Notes: generated from the letters alone by a model not told the origin. A DNA stretch of 64,000 nucleotides from Bin80 sp965207565 (GCA_965207565.1 CBDBMQ010000020.1:186001-250000), one strand, 5' to 3'. Counted from the stretch's first letter, positions 37,477 through 47,193 are shown. Made by a program: numbers and translations.

Positions 37477-39222
37477 ATGAAAGACTATCTCAGGGCAGCG
37501 CTTCAGCGCATATTGACATCCATACCGTCTGTGCCGGCAGATTTTATCCCGGAGCTATCCGTCCCCGCAAACCCGGATCACGGGGACCTTGCCACGAACT
37601 GTGCGATGAAGCTTGCCCGGCACTTGCGTCGCCCGCCACGGGTGATCGCGGAAGAGATTGTTGCTGTATTCATGGCAGATGAACATGATTTCTTTTACGT
37701 AGACTCGGTCTCAGTTGCAGGAGGAGGATTTATCAATTTCAAATGCTCCAACCGATACCTGTACCGCGAGCTTGGATTCTGCCTGCAACAGGGGGTTGAT
37801 TTCGGACGCTCCGATGCAGGCAAAGGCAAGCACGCGCTGGTAGAATTTGTCAGTGCAAACCCCACAGGGCCATTGACGGTGGGACATGGCCGCAATGCCG
37901 TTCTGGGAGACACACTTGCAAGCCTGCTGGAATGGGTCGGCTATCACGTCACACGCGAGTACTATTTCAATGATGCCGGACGCCAGATGCGTGTCCTGGG
38001 TGCTTCACTGCGAAGCCGATACGAGGAGGTGACCGCCGAGGAAGATCAGCCGTTTGCAGACCTGCCCCGTGCAATCAGGCATCGGCAGAGCTATAAGTCA
38101 AAGCAACTGGAGGACACGGGCGACGAGCCGATCATCGTCGCGGACTCCTTCCCTGAAGATGGTTACCTTGGTGCCTACATTACGACGATTGCCCGCGAGT
38201 TGGTACAGAAGCACGGAATTGACCTGTTGGACAGCGAGAACGACGATATTTTTGAACGTGCCGCCAAATCCGCCATCTTTTCCGAAATTCGCGCGACACT
38301 TGAGCACCTCGGAGTCTCAATAAACAACTATTTCAACGAAAAAAGTCTCTATGAGACAGGGGCAGTGACCAGTACCCTGGATGCACTGCGAGCGCGTGAC
38401 ATGGTCTATGAGCAGGATGGTGCGACATGGTTCAAGACCTCCAGTCTCGGGAAAGAATCGGATACGGTGCTGGTGAAACGGACCGGTGAACCAACCTATC
38501 GCCTGCCCGACATTGCCTATCACGTTGACAAAATGGAACGGGGCTTTGATCTTCTGGTCAATGTATTCGGTGCCGACCATATTGGCACGTACCCTGATAT
38601 CCTGCGCGGTCTGGATGTGCTGGGATTTGACTCGCGCCGCATCAAGGTGATTATCTACCAGTTTGTGACCCTGGTACGCGGCGACGAGGAAATAAAGATG
38701 AGTACCCGCAGGGCAAATTTTATTACGCTGGATGAACTCATGGACGAGGTGACGCCCGATGTGACGCGGTATTTCTTTGTCATGCGATCTGCCCAAAAGC
38801 ACCTGGAATTTGACATTGACCTAGCACGGGAAGCCAGTGATAAGAATCCTGTTTTCTATCTTCAGTATGCCCATGCACGTATATGCTCTATCCTGAAGAA
38901 AGCGGCTGACCTCAACCTTGCACCGGATCCTAACCCATCCAGCTTGGATCTACTCGTTCATGAATCCGAAATCACTTTGATCAAAGAAATTATTCATTTT
39001 CCGAGGGCAGTCTCCAGTTGTGCCGAGGCATGCGAACCACATCGGCTCGCAACCTATCTACGTGGAGTTGCAGAGGCATTTACTCAGTTTTATCATTCGT
39101 GCCGTATTCTTGGGGAAGAGGAACAGATTGCAATGGCACGCATGGCTCTGGCGCAGGCCACCAGTATTACACTCCGTAATGGGCTCTCAATTCTGGGGAT
39201 CAGCGCCCCCGAACGCATGTAG
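37477..39222 (+). CDS. argS: Arginyl-tRNA synthetase
   Basis: The 581-aa class I synthetase has the N-terminal Arg-tRNA D-loop-binding domain, the HIGH-like site VEFVSANPTGPLTVGHGRNA, YYFNDAGRQMRVLG, VFGADHIGTYPDI, the KMSKS-like IKMSTRRANFITLDEL and a DALR anticodon-binding domain from about 460. It charges tRNA-Arg. It starts one base after the solA stop, within the same gene string. Confidence 0.96.
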   Translation: MKDYLRAALQRILTSIPSVPADFIPELSVPANPDHGDLATNCAMKLARHLRRPPRVIAEEIVAVFMADEHDFFYVDSVSVAGGGFINFKCSNRYLYRELGFCLQQGVDFGRSDAGKGKHALVEFVSANPTGPLTVGHGRNAVLGDTLASLLEWVGYHVTREYYFNDAGRQMRVLGASLRSRYEEVTAEEDQPFADLPRAIRHRQSYKSKQLEDTGDEPIIVADSFPEDGYLGAYITTIARELVQKHGIDLLDSENDDIFERAAKSAIFSEIRATLEHLGVSINNYFNEKSLYETGAVTSTLDALRARDMVYEQDGATWFKTSSLGKESDTVLVKRTGEPTYRLPDIAYHVDKMERGFDLLVNVFGADHIGTYPDILRGLDVLGFDSRRIKVIIYQFVTLVRGDEEIKMSTRRANFITLDELMDEVTPDVTRYFFVMRSAQKHLEFDIDLAREASDKNPVFYLQYAHARICSILKKAADLNLAPDPNPSSLDLLVHESEITLIKEIIHFPRAVSSCAEACEPHRLATYLRGVAEAFTQFYHSCRILGEEEQIAMARMALAQATSITLRNGLSILGISAPERM

Positions 39223-39224
39223 AC

Positions 39225-40082
39225 ATGAAAGTTGCTTTTCAGGGAGAAATTGGTGCATTCAGTGAGGAGGCAGCAGGCCGCCTGTATCCTGGTTGCCGTG
39301 TGATTCCATTACCTTCAATGGAGGATGTATTCATGGCGGTTGAAGCCCAGACCGTTTCACGGGGGATTATTCCGATTGAGAACTCCCTCTTTGGCAGTGT
39401 TCATATCAACTACGATCTTTTACGCACACACCAGGTCAGGATTGCAGCGGAGGTAAAGCTTCGCATCCGCCATTATCTGATGGCCAAACCTGGCGCCCGG
39501 CTTGAGGACATCCAACGCATTCTTTCTCATCCACAGGCCCTCGGACAGTGTCAAATATTCCTGAAGGAAAAGCTCGGTTGGAGCGAGGTTGTCCCCACTT
39601 ACGATACTGCAGGTGCTGCAAAACTGATCGCGGCGGAAGACAGCCTCACAAGTGCTGCGATCGGGCCTGTACGGGCTGCTCAGGAGTACGGCCTGCAGGT
39701 TCTGGCAGCCGATCTGCAAAGTCATACCCTCAATTATACACGGTTTCTGGCTTTAGCACCGGAAAATGCCCAAAAGGTCACCCCTGCCGGAAACTCACTG
39801 AAGACCTCCATCGTGTTTGCACTGAAACAAACCGTACCCGGCGCTCTTTTCAAGAGCCTCAGCGTATTTTTTCTGCGTGACCTGGACCTGTACAAGGTGG
39901 AAAGCCGCCCGCTGATTGGTCACCCTGGTGATTACCTGTTTTATCTAGATGTGGAAGGAGACACTGCAAATCCTGTTCTTCAGCGGGCTCTCGAGCATCT
40001 TGGCGAAATCACCACAGATCTACGCATCCTGGGATCCTATCCCCGTGGACAGACTTGGGACGGAGACCGTGTAAGCCAGTAG
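39225..40082 (+). CDS. pheA: Prephenate dehydratase with ACT domain
   Basis: The 285-aa protein is a monofunctional prephenate dehydratase: KVAFQGEIGAFSEEAA, RGIIPIENSLFGSVHINYDLL, HPQALGQCQIFLKE, DTAGAAKLIAAE and the TRF catalytic motif in LNYTRFLAL. The C-terminal ACT domain has GALFKSLSVFFLRDLDLYKV and ESRPLIG, the Phe-binding ESRP motif for feedback control. It makes phenylpyruvate for phenylalanine. There is no chorismate mutase domain. It begins two bases after argS. Confidence 0.95.
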   Translation: MKVAFQGEIGAFSEEAAGRLYPGCRVIPLPSMEDVFMAVEAQTVSRGIIPIENSLFGSVHINYDLLRTHQVRIAAEVKLRIRHYLMAKPGARLEDIQRILSHPQALGQCQIFLKEKLGWSEVVPTYDTAGAAKLIAAEDSLTSAAIGPVRAAQEYGLQVLAADLQSHTLNYTRFLALAPENAQKVTPAGNSLKTSIVFALKQTVPGALFKSLSVFFLRDLDLYKVESRPLIGHPGDYLFYLDVEGDTANPVLQRALEHLGEITTDLRILGSYPRGQTWDGDRVSQ

Positions 40083-40121
40083 GCTTGTACAAATTCACAT
40101 CGATCATCCCCTGCGAATCAA

Positions 40122-41474
40122 ATGTACCGCACCCATTTTTCCCTACTCATGCTTTCCATGCTCTGCATGAGTGCCTATGCTCAGAAAAGAGCTCTGGACC
40201 ACGATGTATACGAAATCTGGAACAGTATCTCCGACCGAGAAATTTCACATGATGGTCAGTGGAGCTTCTACGAATACAGTCCAGAAAAGGGAGATGGAAC
40301 GCTTGAGGTCCGCAGTCTCACAGACGATGAACTGTACAAGATTCCGAGGGGGAATGCAGCCCGGTTTACGCACGATTCCCAGTATGTGGTGTATCTGATT
40401 ACCCCGCCTGAAGATACACTACGTGCCGCCCGTAAAGCAGATCTTGACGAGGATGACATGCCAAAGGATACCCTTGGTATTCTGGACCTTGGAACCGGGG
40501 TACCCCATTACGTACCCCATGTCCGCTCTTTCGAAATCCCGGACGACTTCACCAATGTGGTGGCATATCTCTCGGAAAAAACAGAGGCAGATTCTTCCGG
40601 CAAAGGTAGTATGCTCCATGTACATGATCTTGGAACCGCAAGTGCCACTAGCTTTGCGCATGTCCAAGAATATCTGCTCTCCGCGAACGGTGCACATCTG
40701 GTGTACACCTTTGAGGGAAATGACTCGCTGGATACCGGACTGGCCCGGGTGGATCTTTCCTCTGGTGCAGTGGACACGCTTCTCTCTGGCGGAGGAGCAT
40801 ATGAGCGTTTGACGTTCGATGAAGCAGGAGACCAGCTGGCGTTTCTGTCCAGCCGTGAGGGACATGCAATGGACCCCGCAGAGTATGCACTCTATTACTG
40901 GCAAGCAGGCACCGACAGTGCCCGCGCCGTTGCCACTGCAACCAGTGACGCCCTTGCTGAAGGCTGGTGGATCAGTCCCAACAGAGATCCGTCATTTTCA
41001 GAGAATGGCGATCGGCTCTACTTTGGCACTGCACCAAAACCGCCAGACGAAAAGGAAGAGGTTGACGAAGAAGAAAACCCGGTTCTGGACATCTGGAACT
41101 GGCAGGATCCGCTTCTACAACCCATGCAACTGGTGAACGCGGAGCGGGAAAAAGAGCGCTCTTATCTGGCAGTCCTTCATCTGGATGCAGGGCAGATCGT
41201 CCAACTGGCACACGAAGCGATGCCGGATGTATCGGTAGGATCAGACGGTGATGCAGACATTGCGCTTGGCTGGTCAAACCTGCCCTATCAGCAGCAGATC
41301 AGTTGGGATTCCCCCAGAGCCTACGACGCCTATGTGGTCAATGTACTTGATGGCACAAATACATTGGTTCTTGAGGGGGTACAGGACCGCCCATCCCTCT
41401 CCCCTGATGCACAATACATTACCTGGTGGGACCGCGATCAACTAAAACTGGATGGCCCTGGCAACGGACGATAA
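40122..41474 (+). CDS. S9 prolyl-oligopeptidase family protein, N-terminal piece (frameshifted)
   Basis: A signal peptide (THFSLLMLSMLCMSAYAQ) precedes a beta-propeller region typical of S9 family peptidases (repeats such as FTHDSQYVVYLITP and LSPDAQYITWWDRDQ). The frame ends at 41474, while the catalytic half continues in the next frame. Dropping one A from the A4 tract at 41444-41447 gives DQLNWMALATDDKGP and joins both halves into a protein of about 914 aa, the normal length for secreted Bacteroidota S9 peptidases. Confidence 0.8.
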   Translation: MYRTHFSLLMLSMLCMSAYAQKRALDHDVYEIWNSISDREISHDGQWSFYEYSPEKGDGTLEVRSLTDDELYKIPRGNAARFTHDSQYVVYLITPPEDTLRAARKADLDEDDMPKDTLGILDLGTGVPHYVPHVRSFEIPDDFTNVVAYLSEKTEADSSGKGSMLHVHDLGTASATSFAHVQEYLLSANGAHLVYTFEGNDSLDTGLARVDLSSGAVDTLLSGGGAYERLTFDEAGDQLAFLSSREGHAMDPAEYALYYWQAGTDSARAVATATSDALAEGWWISPNRDPSFSENGDRLYFGTAPKPPDEKEEVDEEENPVLDIWNWQDPLLQPMQLVNAEREKERSYLAVLHLDAGQIVQLAHEAMPDVSVGSDGDADIALGWSNLPYQQQISWDSPRAYDAYVVNVLDGTNTLVLEGVQDRPSLSPDAQYITWWDRDQLKLDGPGNGR

Positions 41475-42867
41475 AGGGCCAATCAATCTGACCGCTTCAC
41501 TGGAAGTGCCAGTGCACAATGAAATCCACGACTGGCCTTACGGCCCCAACCCGTACTACAGTGCGGGCTGGAGTGCAGGTGATCACGAGTTCCTGTTTTA
41601 TGACCGCTACGACATCTGGGCAGTGAACCCCAACGATGTCACTGCAGTGCGCAATGTAACTGGCGGTTTGGGTCGTGAGCAAAATCTGCAATTCCGCTAT
41701 GTCGAACTGGACCCGGATGAAGAATCTGTTCCAGATCAACTCATGCTCTCTGCCCTTGATCTGGACACAAAAGCCTCTGGCTTCTACCGGGTGGGAATCG
41801 ATTCCGATAAAAACCCGCAGGAGCTGGTCATGATGGATAAGCGTTTTGGCTCTTTGGACAAGGCTGAAAACGCGGATCAGCTGCTCTTTACACGAGAGAG
41901 TTTCACCGAATCCAGAGATCTTTGGACCAGCGGTCTGGATCTGTCTGATATGAAGCGGGTGAGCGACACCAACCCCCAGCAATCGGACTACAACTGGGGC
42001 ACTGCCGAACTTGTCCATTGGACCTCTCTGGACGGGATCCCGCTCACGGGGATGTTATTCAAACCGGATGGGTTTGATGCATCACAAAAATACCCGATGA
42101 TGGTGTATTTCTATGAAAAGATGTCCAATGGCCTACACCAGTACCGGCCACCCACCACTGCACGTTCTTCAATCAGCTTCTCCTTCTACGTCAGCCGGGG
42201 TTATGTGGTCTTCGTGCCGGACATTCCATACAAAGTTGGCTATCCGGGTGAGAGCGCGCTGAACGCCGTCGTACCTGGCGTTACCATGCTCATTAACCAG
42301 GGCTTCGTGGATCCAGACCGTGTTGGGGTGCAAGGACACAGCTGGGGAGGATATCAGATTGCCTATATGATCACAGAGTCTGATTTGTTTGCTGCCGCGG
42401 AAGCGGGCGCACCGGTTGTCAATATGACCAGCGCCTATGGCGGAATCCGCTGGGCCAGTGGAATGAGTCGCATGTTTCAATATGAGCGCACCCAAAGCCG
42501 GATCGGAGGATCCCTTTGGGAAACCCCGCTCAGGTATCTTGATAATTCACCCTTATTTCAGGCGGACAAGATCAAAACCCCGGTCCTCATGCTCCACAAT
42601 GATGACGATGGTGCCGTGCCGTGGTACCAGGGCATTGAATTTTTTGTAGCCTTGCGACGCTTGCAGAAACCGGTCTGGATGCTCAACTATAATGGGGAAG
42701 GCCATGGCCTCTCAAAGTACCCCAACAAGAGAGACTTCGCCATTCGCATGCAGCAATTCTTTGATCACTATCTCATGGATGCACCCGCTCCCGTATGGAT
42801 GACAAAAGGGGTTCCCGCGATCATGAAAGGAGAAACACTCGGGCTGGAGCCTGCGGATCACCAGTAG
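41452..42867 (+). CDS. S9 prolyl-oligopeptidase family protein, catalytic piece (frameshifted)
   Basis: This frame has the rest of the propeller and the alpha/beta-hydrolase domain with a complete triad: Ser297 in GVQGHSWGGYQ, Asp in LHNDDDGAVPW (about 385) and His418 in NGEGHGLSKY. It would cleave peptides in the periplasm or outside the cell. The apparent ATG/CTG start at 41452 is internal; the real start is that of the upstream piece. All catalytic residues are kept, which argues for a recent indel or an assembly error rather than old decay. Confidence 0.85.
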   Translation: MALATDDKGPINLTASLEVPVHNEIHDWPYGPNPYYSAGWSAGDHEFLFYDRYDIWAVNPNDVTAVRNVTGGLGREQNLQFRYVELDPDEESVPDQLMLSALDLDTKASGFYRVGIDSDKNPQELVMMDKRFGSLDKAENADQLLFTRESFTESRDLWTSGLDLSDMKRVSDTNPQQSDYNWGTAELVHWTSLDGIPLTGMLFKPDGFDASQKYPMMVYFYEKMSNGLHQYRPPTTARSSISFSFYVSRGYVVFVPDIPYKVGYPGESALNAVVPGVTMLINQGFVDPDRVGVQGHSWGGYQIAYMITESDLFAAAEAGAPVVNMTSAYGGIRWASGMSRMFQYERTQSRIGGSLWETPLRYLDNSPLFQADKIKTPVLMLHNDDDGAVPWYQGIEFFVALRRLQKPVWMLNYNGEGHGLSKYPNKRDFAIRMQQFFDHYLMDAPAPVWMTKGVPAIMKGETLGLEPADHQ

Positions 42868-42905
42868 CCCTGAAATGACATCTACCCTGGGGGCAGCTAT
42901 CGCAC

Positions 42906-43430
42906 TCACGGTCCGTCATCCTGATTGTAATAGCTCTTTGGTAATCGCTTGGGAAGTTGATGCCAGATGAGCTTTCCCGTTCCAGGCGCGGAACGTTCCC
43001 AGTTTTCGATCAGAAGGTCTATTCTCGCCATGGATGCAGTTGGAAATTCTCTCACCGCGCAGTTCGATAGGAGTGCTGCCGTCATGGACCATGTGGGCTG
43101 ATGCCCTACCAACATGACCGTCTGGATATGGTCGGAAACCTCCTGCAGGTAATGGATCAGATCTTGTGGCGCAGCGTGGTAGAGTCCCCGCTCGTACTGG
43201 ACATCCGCCTGCCATGCGCCCGCCTCACTGGCCATGATACAGGTGGAACGGGCACGGACAGCGGTAGAACAGAGGATGAGATCCGGCAAAGACCCCACCT
43301 CTGCGAGCCAGCGTCCCATGGCGCAAGATGCACGCCTGCCACGCGAATTCAACGGCCGATCATGATCCTGGCCATAGGTTGCGTTCCAGTCGGACTTGCC
43401 GTGACGAAGAAGCAGAACGGTCTTGGGCAT
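42906..43430 (-). CDS. sixA: Histidine phosphatase (SixA-like)
   Basis: The 174-aa protein has the phosphohistidine nucleophile motif LLLRHGKSDWN, then RPLNSRGRRA, LILCSTAVRARST and a second catalytic His in VMLVGHQPTWS. SixA-type phosphatases remove phosphate from phosphohistidine, for example on phosphotransfer proteins. The target is unknown. It overlaps by one base the DUF4389 gene upstream. Confidence 0.86.
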   Translation of the reverse strand: MPKTVLLLRHGKSDWNATYGQDHDRPLNSRGRRASCAMGRWLAEVGSLPDLILCSTAVRARSTCIMASEAGAWQADVQYERGLYHAAPQDLIHYLQEVSDHIQTVMLVGHQPTWSMTAALLSNCAVREFPTASMARIDLLIENWERSAPGTGKLIWHQLPKRLPKSYYNQDDGP

Positions 43431-44011
43431 TACTCATCCAGTGAGAACGGTGGATATTCATCGGTAGTCAACAGGAAAGCATAGGCACCTACACGCAGCG
43501 CCCACCGATACACACCACTAGAAATATCAAATAGCCATTGTGGATAACGACCCGTGAATACCATAACCACCCAACATAGGGGGAGAAGACACATTAGACA
43601 TGCCCCGAATAAATTGAGTATAATTATATGGGGAAGGACGAGCAGCCACTTCACTAGGGGCAATAAACGGCTCAAGTTAATACCTTCATCGGGGTAATCG
43701 ATCTCTATAAGAACCCCACCAGTCTCACCGAACGATGGATATTCGTCCGTCAAGAGCAGTAGATATGCATCGGATCTCAATATAAACCGATAGCAACTCA
43801 GATTGAATGCAAACAACTGTCGAGGATAATGGTCAAGAAACAGGATCGAAAAAACTGTGGCGAGACGACTCACAACTGTAACGCATATAAGAATGTAGTA
43901 GACGACTATTGCTGGCAATACCAGAAGCGGGCGAAACAAAATGCTCAACCGGCTCTGACCCTGCTGATAGGGGATTTCAAGGCGTGCCGGATATTCCATG
44001 AGTTCAGCCAA
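43430..44011 (-). CDS. DUF4389 membrane protein, two-repeat form
   Basis: The 193-aa protein contains two copies of a DUF4389-like unit, each a pair of hydrophobic helices followed by an F-xx-x-YRW/RF-x-L-R-x-(D/G)-A-Y-x-LL-T-DEYP segment (RFILRSDAYLLLLTDEYPSF and RWALRVGAYAFLLTTDEYPPF). Function of the family is unknown. It ends where sixA begins. Confidence 0.75.
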   Translation of the reverse strand: MAELMEYPARLEIPYQQGQSRLSILFRPLLVLPAIVVYYILICVTVVSRLATVFSILFLDHYPRQLFAFNLSCYRFILRSDAYLLLLTDEYPSFGETGGVLIEIDYPDEGINLSRLLPLVKWLLVLPHIIILNLFGACLMCLLPLCWVVMVFTGRYPQWLFDISSGVYRWALRVGAYAFLLTTDEYPPFSLDE

Positions 44012-44183
44012 AACAATTAAGATGCATCGCTAACCCGCAAGCATTTGATTTTGTTTTAGGGAACCTTCATGAATCCTGTAACCTTCCGTAATGCCAGGGG
44101 CATCAGCCAAAACCTTTGGAGATCCTGTCTGGTTGATACAGTGGCACGCACTCAGGGCACCCATACCCGTGCTGGTCCAGTCC

Positions 44184-44891
44184 TCAGGCCGGCACAGCAC
44201 CAAAACGGCGCTGCCGCTTCTGAAATGCACAAAGAGCCGTATCCAGTTTCGTTCCGTCAAAATCCGGCCAGTAATCCGGGGTAAAGTAGAGTTCCGCATA
44301 GGCGCACTCCCAAAGCAGAAAATCGCTCAGACGCTGTTCCCCGCCGGTCCGTATGAGAAGATCCACATCCGGTACCAGACTATCTGCATTGTAAGCCCGC
44401 ATGAGTGCCTGCAGAAAATCTCCATTCCCATTATTCCCAACGTGCCGTGCTGCCCGTGTGAGAGAGTCCCGCGCAGAATAATCAATCGCCAAACGCAGGT
44501 GCAGAGCCATCCCATGCATGGTACGGGCTTCGGCACGTGTGACAGCATGCAAGACCGGATCCGGCAGACGATCACGCCTGCCAATGATGCTCAGCCGAAT
44601 ATTCTGCCGAACACAACGGGCCGCCTGACTGGGCAACTGCGCCGCCAAAATCCGCATCAGTGCTTTGACCTCACTCTGGGGACGCTGCCAGTTATCTGAC
44701 GAAAATGCATACAGTGTCAGCGTATGGATCTGCCGTTCAACGGCAGCCTCAACCGTTGCTCTGAGTGATCGAACCCCCGCGTGATGTCCTGCTGTACGCG
44801 GAAGGCCGCGTTCAGTGGCCCAGCGGCCATTGCCATCCATGATGATGGCAACATGCAGTTGATCACTCATCGTTTCCTGGTCTCTTGTCAT
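44184..44891 (-). CDS. uppS: Isoprenyl transferase / undecaprenyl diphosphate synthase
   Basis: The cis-prenyltransferase motifs are all present: VAIIMDGNGRWATERGL with the catalytic Asp, GHHAGVRSLR, LTLYAFSSDNWQRP, LRLAIDYSARDS and the C-terminal DLLIRTGGEQRLSDFLLWECAYAE region. It makes the C55 lipid carrier for cell-wall synthesis. ATG 44891 or 44870 are better starts than the GTG at 44918. The 44012-44183 gap before it holds nothing recognisable. Confidence 0.95.
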   Translation of the reverse strand: MTRDQETMSDQLHVAIIMDGNGRWATERGLPRTAGHHAGVRSLRATVEAAVERQIHTLTLYAFSSDNWQRPQSEVKALMRILAAQLPSQAARCVRQNIRLSIIGRRDRLPDPVLHAVTRAEARTMHGMALHLRLAIDYSARDSLTRAARHVGNNGNGDFLQALMRAYNADSLVPDVDLLIRTGGEQRLSDFLLWECAYAELYFTPDYWPDFDGTKLDTALCAFQKRQRRFGAVPA

Positions 44892-44978
44892 GCGTGCTCT
44901 ACCCGAATTGCAGTGCACTGCCTTAAACCGAAAGCAGCGGAGGACATCCCCTCCATGAGCGGAAGTTGCACATCCACG

Positions 44979-45311
44979 TCAATTTGAAAAATCATCCTCA
45001 TCAATAGTTACAGATCGGGCCACCTGAAGCATATGCTCCATTTGCTCTACATACGAAAGAAGGGCCTCTGTCCCTTTGGGGGTCAAACGATATTCTGTAT
45101 GCGGCATTCGGCCCTGAAAAGATTTTATACATTCGATATAACCTGCCTTCTCTAATTTTTGAGTGTGACGACTTAGATTGCCATCCGACGTGCTGAGAAG
45201 TACTTTCAGGTCCCTGAAACTAAGGGTCTCGCCAGCTGCCAAAGCACTCACAATCCCGAGACGCACCCGTGCATGAATCAAGGGATCCAGATTTTTTCGC
45301 AGTACTCTCAT
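44979..45311 (-). CDS. Winged-helix transcriptional regulator
   Basis: ATG 45311 gives a protein of about 110 aa with one winged-helix domain: DPLIHARVRLGIVSALAAGE, LSFRDLKVLLSTSDGNLSRH (recognition helix) and YIECIKSFQGRMPHTEYRLT (wing). It resembles the ArsR/MarR-like HTH_34 regulators that are encoded with small membrane proteins. It starts 17 bases after the membrane-protein stop. A palindrome in front of the upstream gene is its likely operator. Confidence 0.82.
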   Translation of the reverse strand: MRVLRKNLDPLIHARVRLGIVSALAAGETLSFRDLKVLLSTSDGNLSRHTQKLEKAGYIECIKSFQGRMPHTEYRLTPKGTEALLSYVEQMEHMLQVARSVTIDEDDFSN

Positions 45312-45327
45312 CGAACTGAAAAAAATT

Positions 45328-45936
45328 TTACCCCCCATACCTCTGCGCGATATACAGCCCAAACCCAATATGCAGCCCCCCGAAACTGAGTGCCAGCAAC
45401 AGATGCATCCAGGCAGGTGGAAGAAAGAGGGAGATAATCCCCATCACCATAAAACAGATGCCCAAAATGGGAATAATTCGCACGCTGCTCGTCCCCCCTG
45501 TAATCGTACCCGCACCATAGAATAGGAGCCACAGCGTCGCCAGAAGATCCTGATTGCCCGCCTGCCACAAGGCAACCGTGAACAGAAGCCCCGCCACCAT
45601 GGATGGGGCAAGCGTCAAAATATATTTGCGGCCAGGACCACTGGTAAGGGATACATCACATTTACGTGCCTTCCTGCGCAATGTCCAGATGGCAATGGTC
45701 ACCGCGACCACTGCCTCAATAAACCAGATCATCAGGATCCCATCCGCTGTAGCCTGCATGGAAGCAATCCAGGATGCGAGCGCCGCAGTAATCCCAACAG
45801 CTACCATGCCCCATCCGGGTACTGCCGTAAATGAAGCGGAACGCTCCATAACATCGCGAATAAATCGCAGATGCTCGCTTGCCTGATTCTGAGGGTTCTC
45901 TGTCCGACTCGGTATCGGTCCGTATTCTATGCGCAT
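45328..45936 (-). CDS. Membrane protein cotranscribed with the winged-helix regulator
   Basis: The protein of about 202 aa has a soluble N-terminus (ASEHLRFIRDVMERSASFTAVPG) and about six hydrophobic segments, including WGMVAVGITAALASWIAS and GILMIWFIEAVVAVTIAIW. The SASFTAVPGWG start segment is a recurrent feature of membrane proteins paired with such regulators. The function is unknown. ATG 45936 is preferred to the TTG at 45954, which lies inside the palindromic operator. Confidence 0.7.
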   Translation of the reverse strand: MRIEYGPIPSRTENPQNQASEHLRFIRDVMERSASFTAVPGWGMVAVGITAALASWIASMQATADGILMIWFIEAVVAVTIAIWTLRRKARKCDVSLTSGPGRKYILTLAPSMVAGLLFTVALWQAGNQDLLATLWLLFYGAGTITGGTSSVRIIPILGICFMVMGIISLFLPPAWMHLLLALSFGGLHIGFGLYIAQRYGG

Positions 45937-45944
45937 GGGTTGTA

Positions 45945-45975
45945 TACTTTGCAAAGTACTTTATGTTGCAAAGTA
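45945..45975. promoter_or_regulatory. Palindromic operator candidate between divergent genes
   Basis: TACTTTGCAAAGTA (45945-45958) is a perfect 14-bp palindrome. The half-site GCAAAGTA recurs at 45968-45975, 17 bp further, and TACTTT (45957-45962) with AAAGTA (45970-45975) forms a second overlapping inverted repeat. The first palindrome is 9 bases before the membrane-protein ATG, fitting autoregulation by the winged-helix protein. Confidence 0.6.
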
Positions 45976-46029
45976 AGTATTTTTGCGAATCCAACCCCAT
46001 CCCCTGTACGTTCAAGCTGTCTTAATTTC

Positions 46030-47178
46030 ATGACCATGCGCACTCTGGATGATTTAGCGACCCCATGCCTGCTCATTGACGAGAAGCGCATGGAAGCAAA
46101 TCTTGCACAAATGGCTGCAAGAGCTGCAACCGTCGAACTGCGACCACATACGAAAACCCATAAATCCGTCGCGCTTGCAAAGCGTCAACTCAAGCACGGT
46201 GCCAATGGGATCACCGTAGCGAAAGTCAGCGAAGCCGAGAAATTTGTTCAGCATGGCTTTCAGGATGTGCGTATTGCTTATACAGTGGTGGGAGAAAGGC
46301 AACTTGAGCACCTAGTCAAGCTCGCACATCAGGCCCGTATTTCTTTTTGCATTGACAGCGAGGAAGGGACAAACCGAGCTTCCAGGGCATTTAGTGAAGC
46401 TGGCATCTCTGTCGATGTACTCTTGGAAATTGACACGGGTCACGGCCGCTGTGGGGTCCCCTATGATCGTGAAGATGTCGCCAGTCTCGCTCTGAAAATC
46501 CAGGAGCTGGATGGTTTACACCTGTGTGGGATTCTGACACACGAAGGGAATGCGTATTCCCGAGACCATGCAGATATGACCACGGTCATGGCCCAGACAC
46601 GTGACCGAATGCTTGAGGTCGCTGTCCGGCTGTCTGAGGCCCATTGCATGGATCCATTCTCCTTCGAAATCAGTATGGGTTCCACACCCTCCATCCATGT
46701 TTTTGAAAATACAGAACTCGGTAGCTTTCAGATTACAGAAGTACGCCCTGGTAACTATATTTTCAACGACCTGACCCAAGTTGAACTCGGGGTTTGTTCG
46801 CTGGATGCATGCGCACTGACCGTTCTCTCCACGGTCGTGAGTCGGCATCGCACTTCCCAGGGTACCGAGCGCTTTGTCCTGGATGCGGGCCGCAAAGTAC
46901 TCACTAGCGATACGCTGCAGGGTAGATCCGATTACGGCTGTATCTTGTATAATCCCCGCGTGCGTGCAGCACACCCTCATGCAAAAATCACGGGACTTTC
47001 AGAAGAACATGGTTGGGGCGAAGTGCAAGGAGGAAGTACCCTGCAGATCGGAGATCGTGTACAAATCGTGCCAAACCATGCATGTGTGGTCGTAAATATG
47101 GTGGATCAAATGTTTCTTGTTGGTGAAGGCGCCGTAATTTCGGAAATCAATGTGGACGCACGGGGATGCGTCCTGTAA
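46030..47178 (+). CDS. DSD1-type PLP enzyme (D-threonine aldolase / D-serine dehydratase-like)
   Basis: The fold-type III enzyme begins LATPCLLIDEKRMEANLAQM, with the PLP lysine in LRPHTKTHKSVALAK (K42 from this start), EIDTGHGRCGV, GILTHEGNAY and a C-terminal zinc-type His-x-Cys in VPNHACVVVNM. Family members are metal-dependent D-threonine aldolases or D-serine dehydratases. The longest frame starts at 45871 but covers the neighbouring promoter; ATG 46030 fits the family start. A zinc dehydrogenase gene follows after 15 bases and may handle the product. Confidence 0.83.
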   Translation: MTMRTLDDLATPCLLIDEKRMEANLAQMAARAATVELRPHTKTHKSVALAKRQLKHGANGITVAKVSEAEKFVQHGFQDVRIAYTVVGERQLEHLVKLAHQARISFCIDSEEGTNRASRAFSEAGISVDVLLEIDTGHGRCGVPYDREDVASLALKIQELDGLHLCGILTHEGNAYSRDHADMTTVMAQTRDRMLEVAVRLSEAHCMDPFSFEISMGSTPSIHVFENTELGSFQITEVRPGNYIFNDLTQVELGVCSLDACALTVLSTVVSRHRTSQGTERFVLDAGRKVLTSDTLQGRSDYGCILYNPRVRAAHPHAKITGLSEEHGWGEVQGGSTLQIGDRVQIVPNHACVVVNMVDQMFLVGEGAVISEINVDARGCVL

Positions 47179-47193
47179 ACTAAGAGTAGACTC

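Noticed and set aside
44030..44299. Minus-strand 89-codon frame overlapping the uppS 3' end
   Set aside because: It shadows uppS in another frame and shows no family similarity.
45871..46029. N-terminal extension of the DSD1-type enzyme
   Set aside because: It runs over the palindromic operator and the start of the divergent gene, and the family begins at LATPCLLID.
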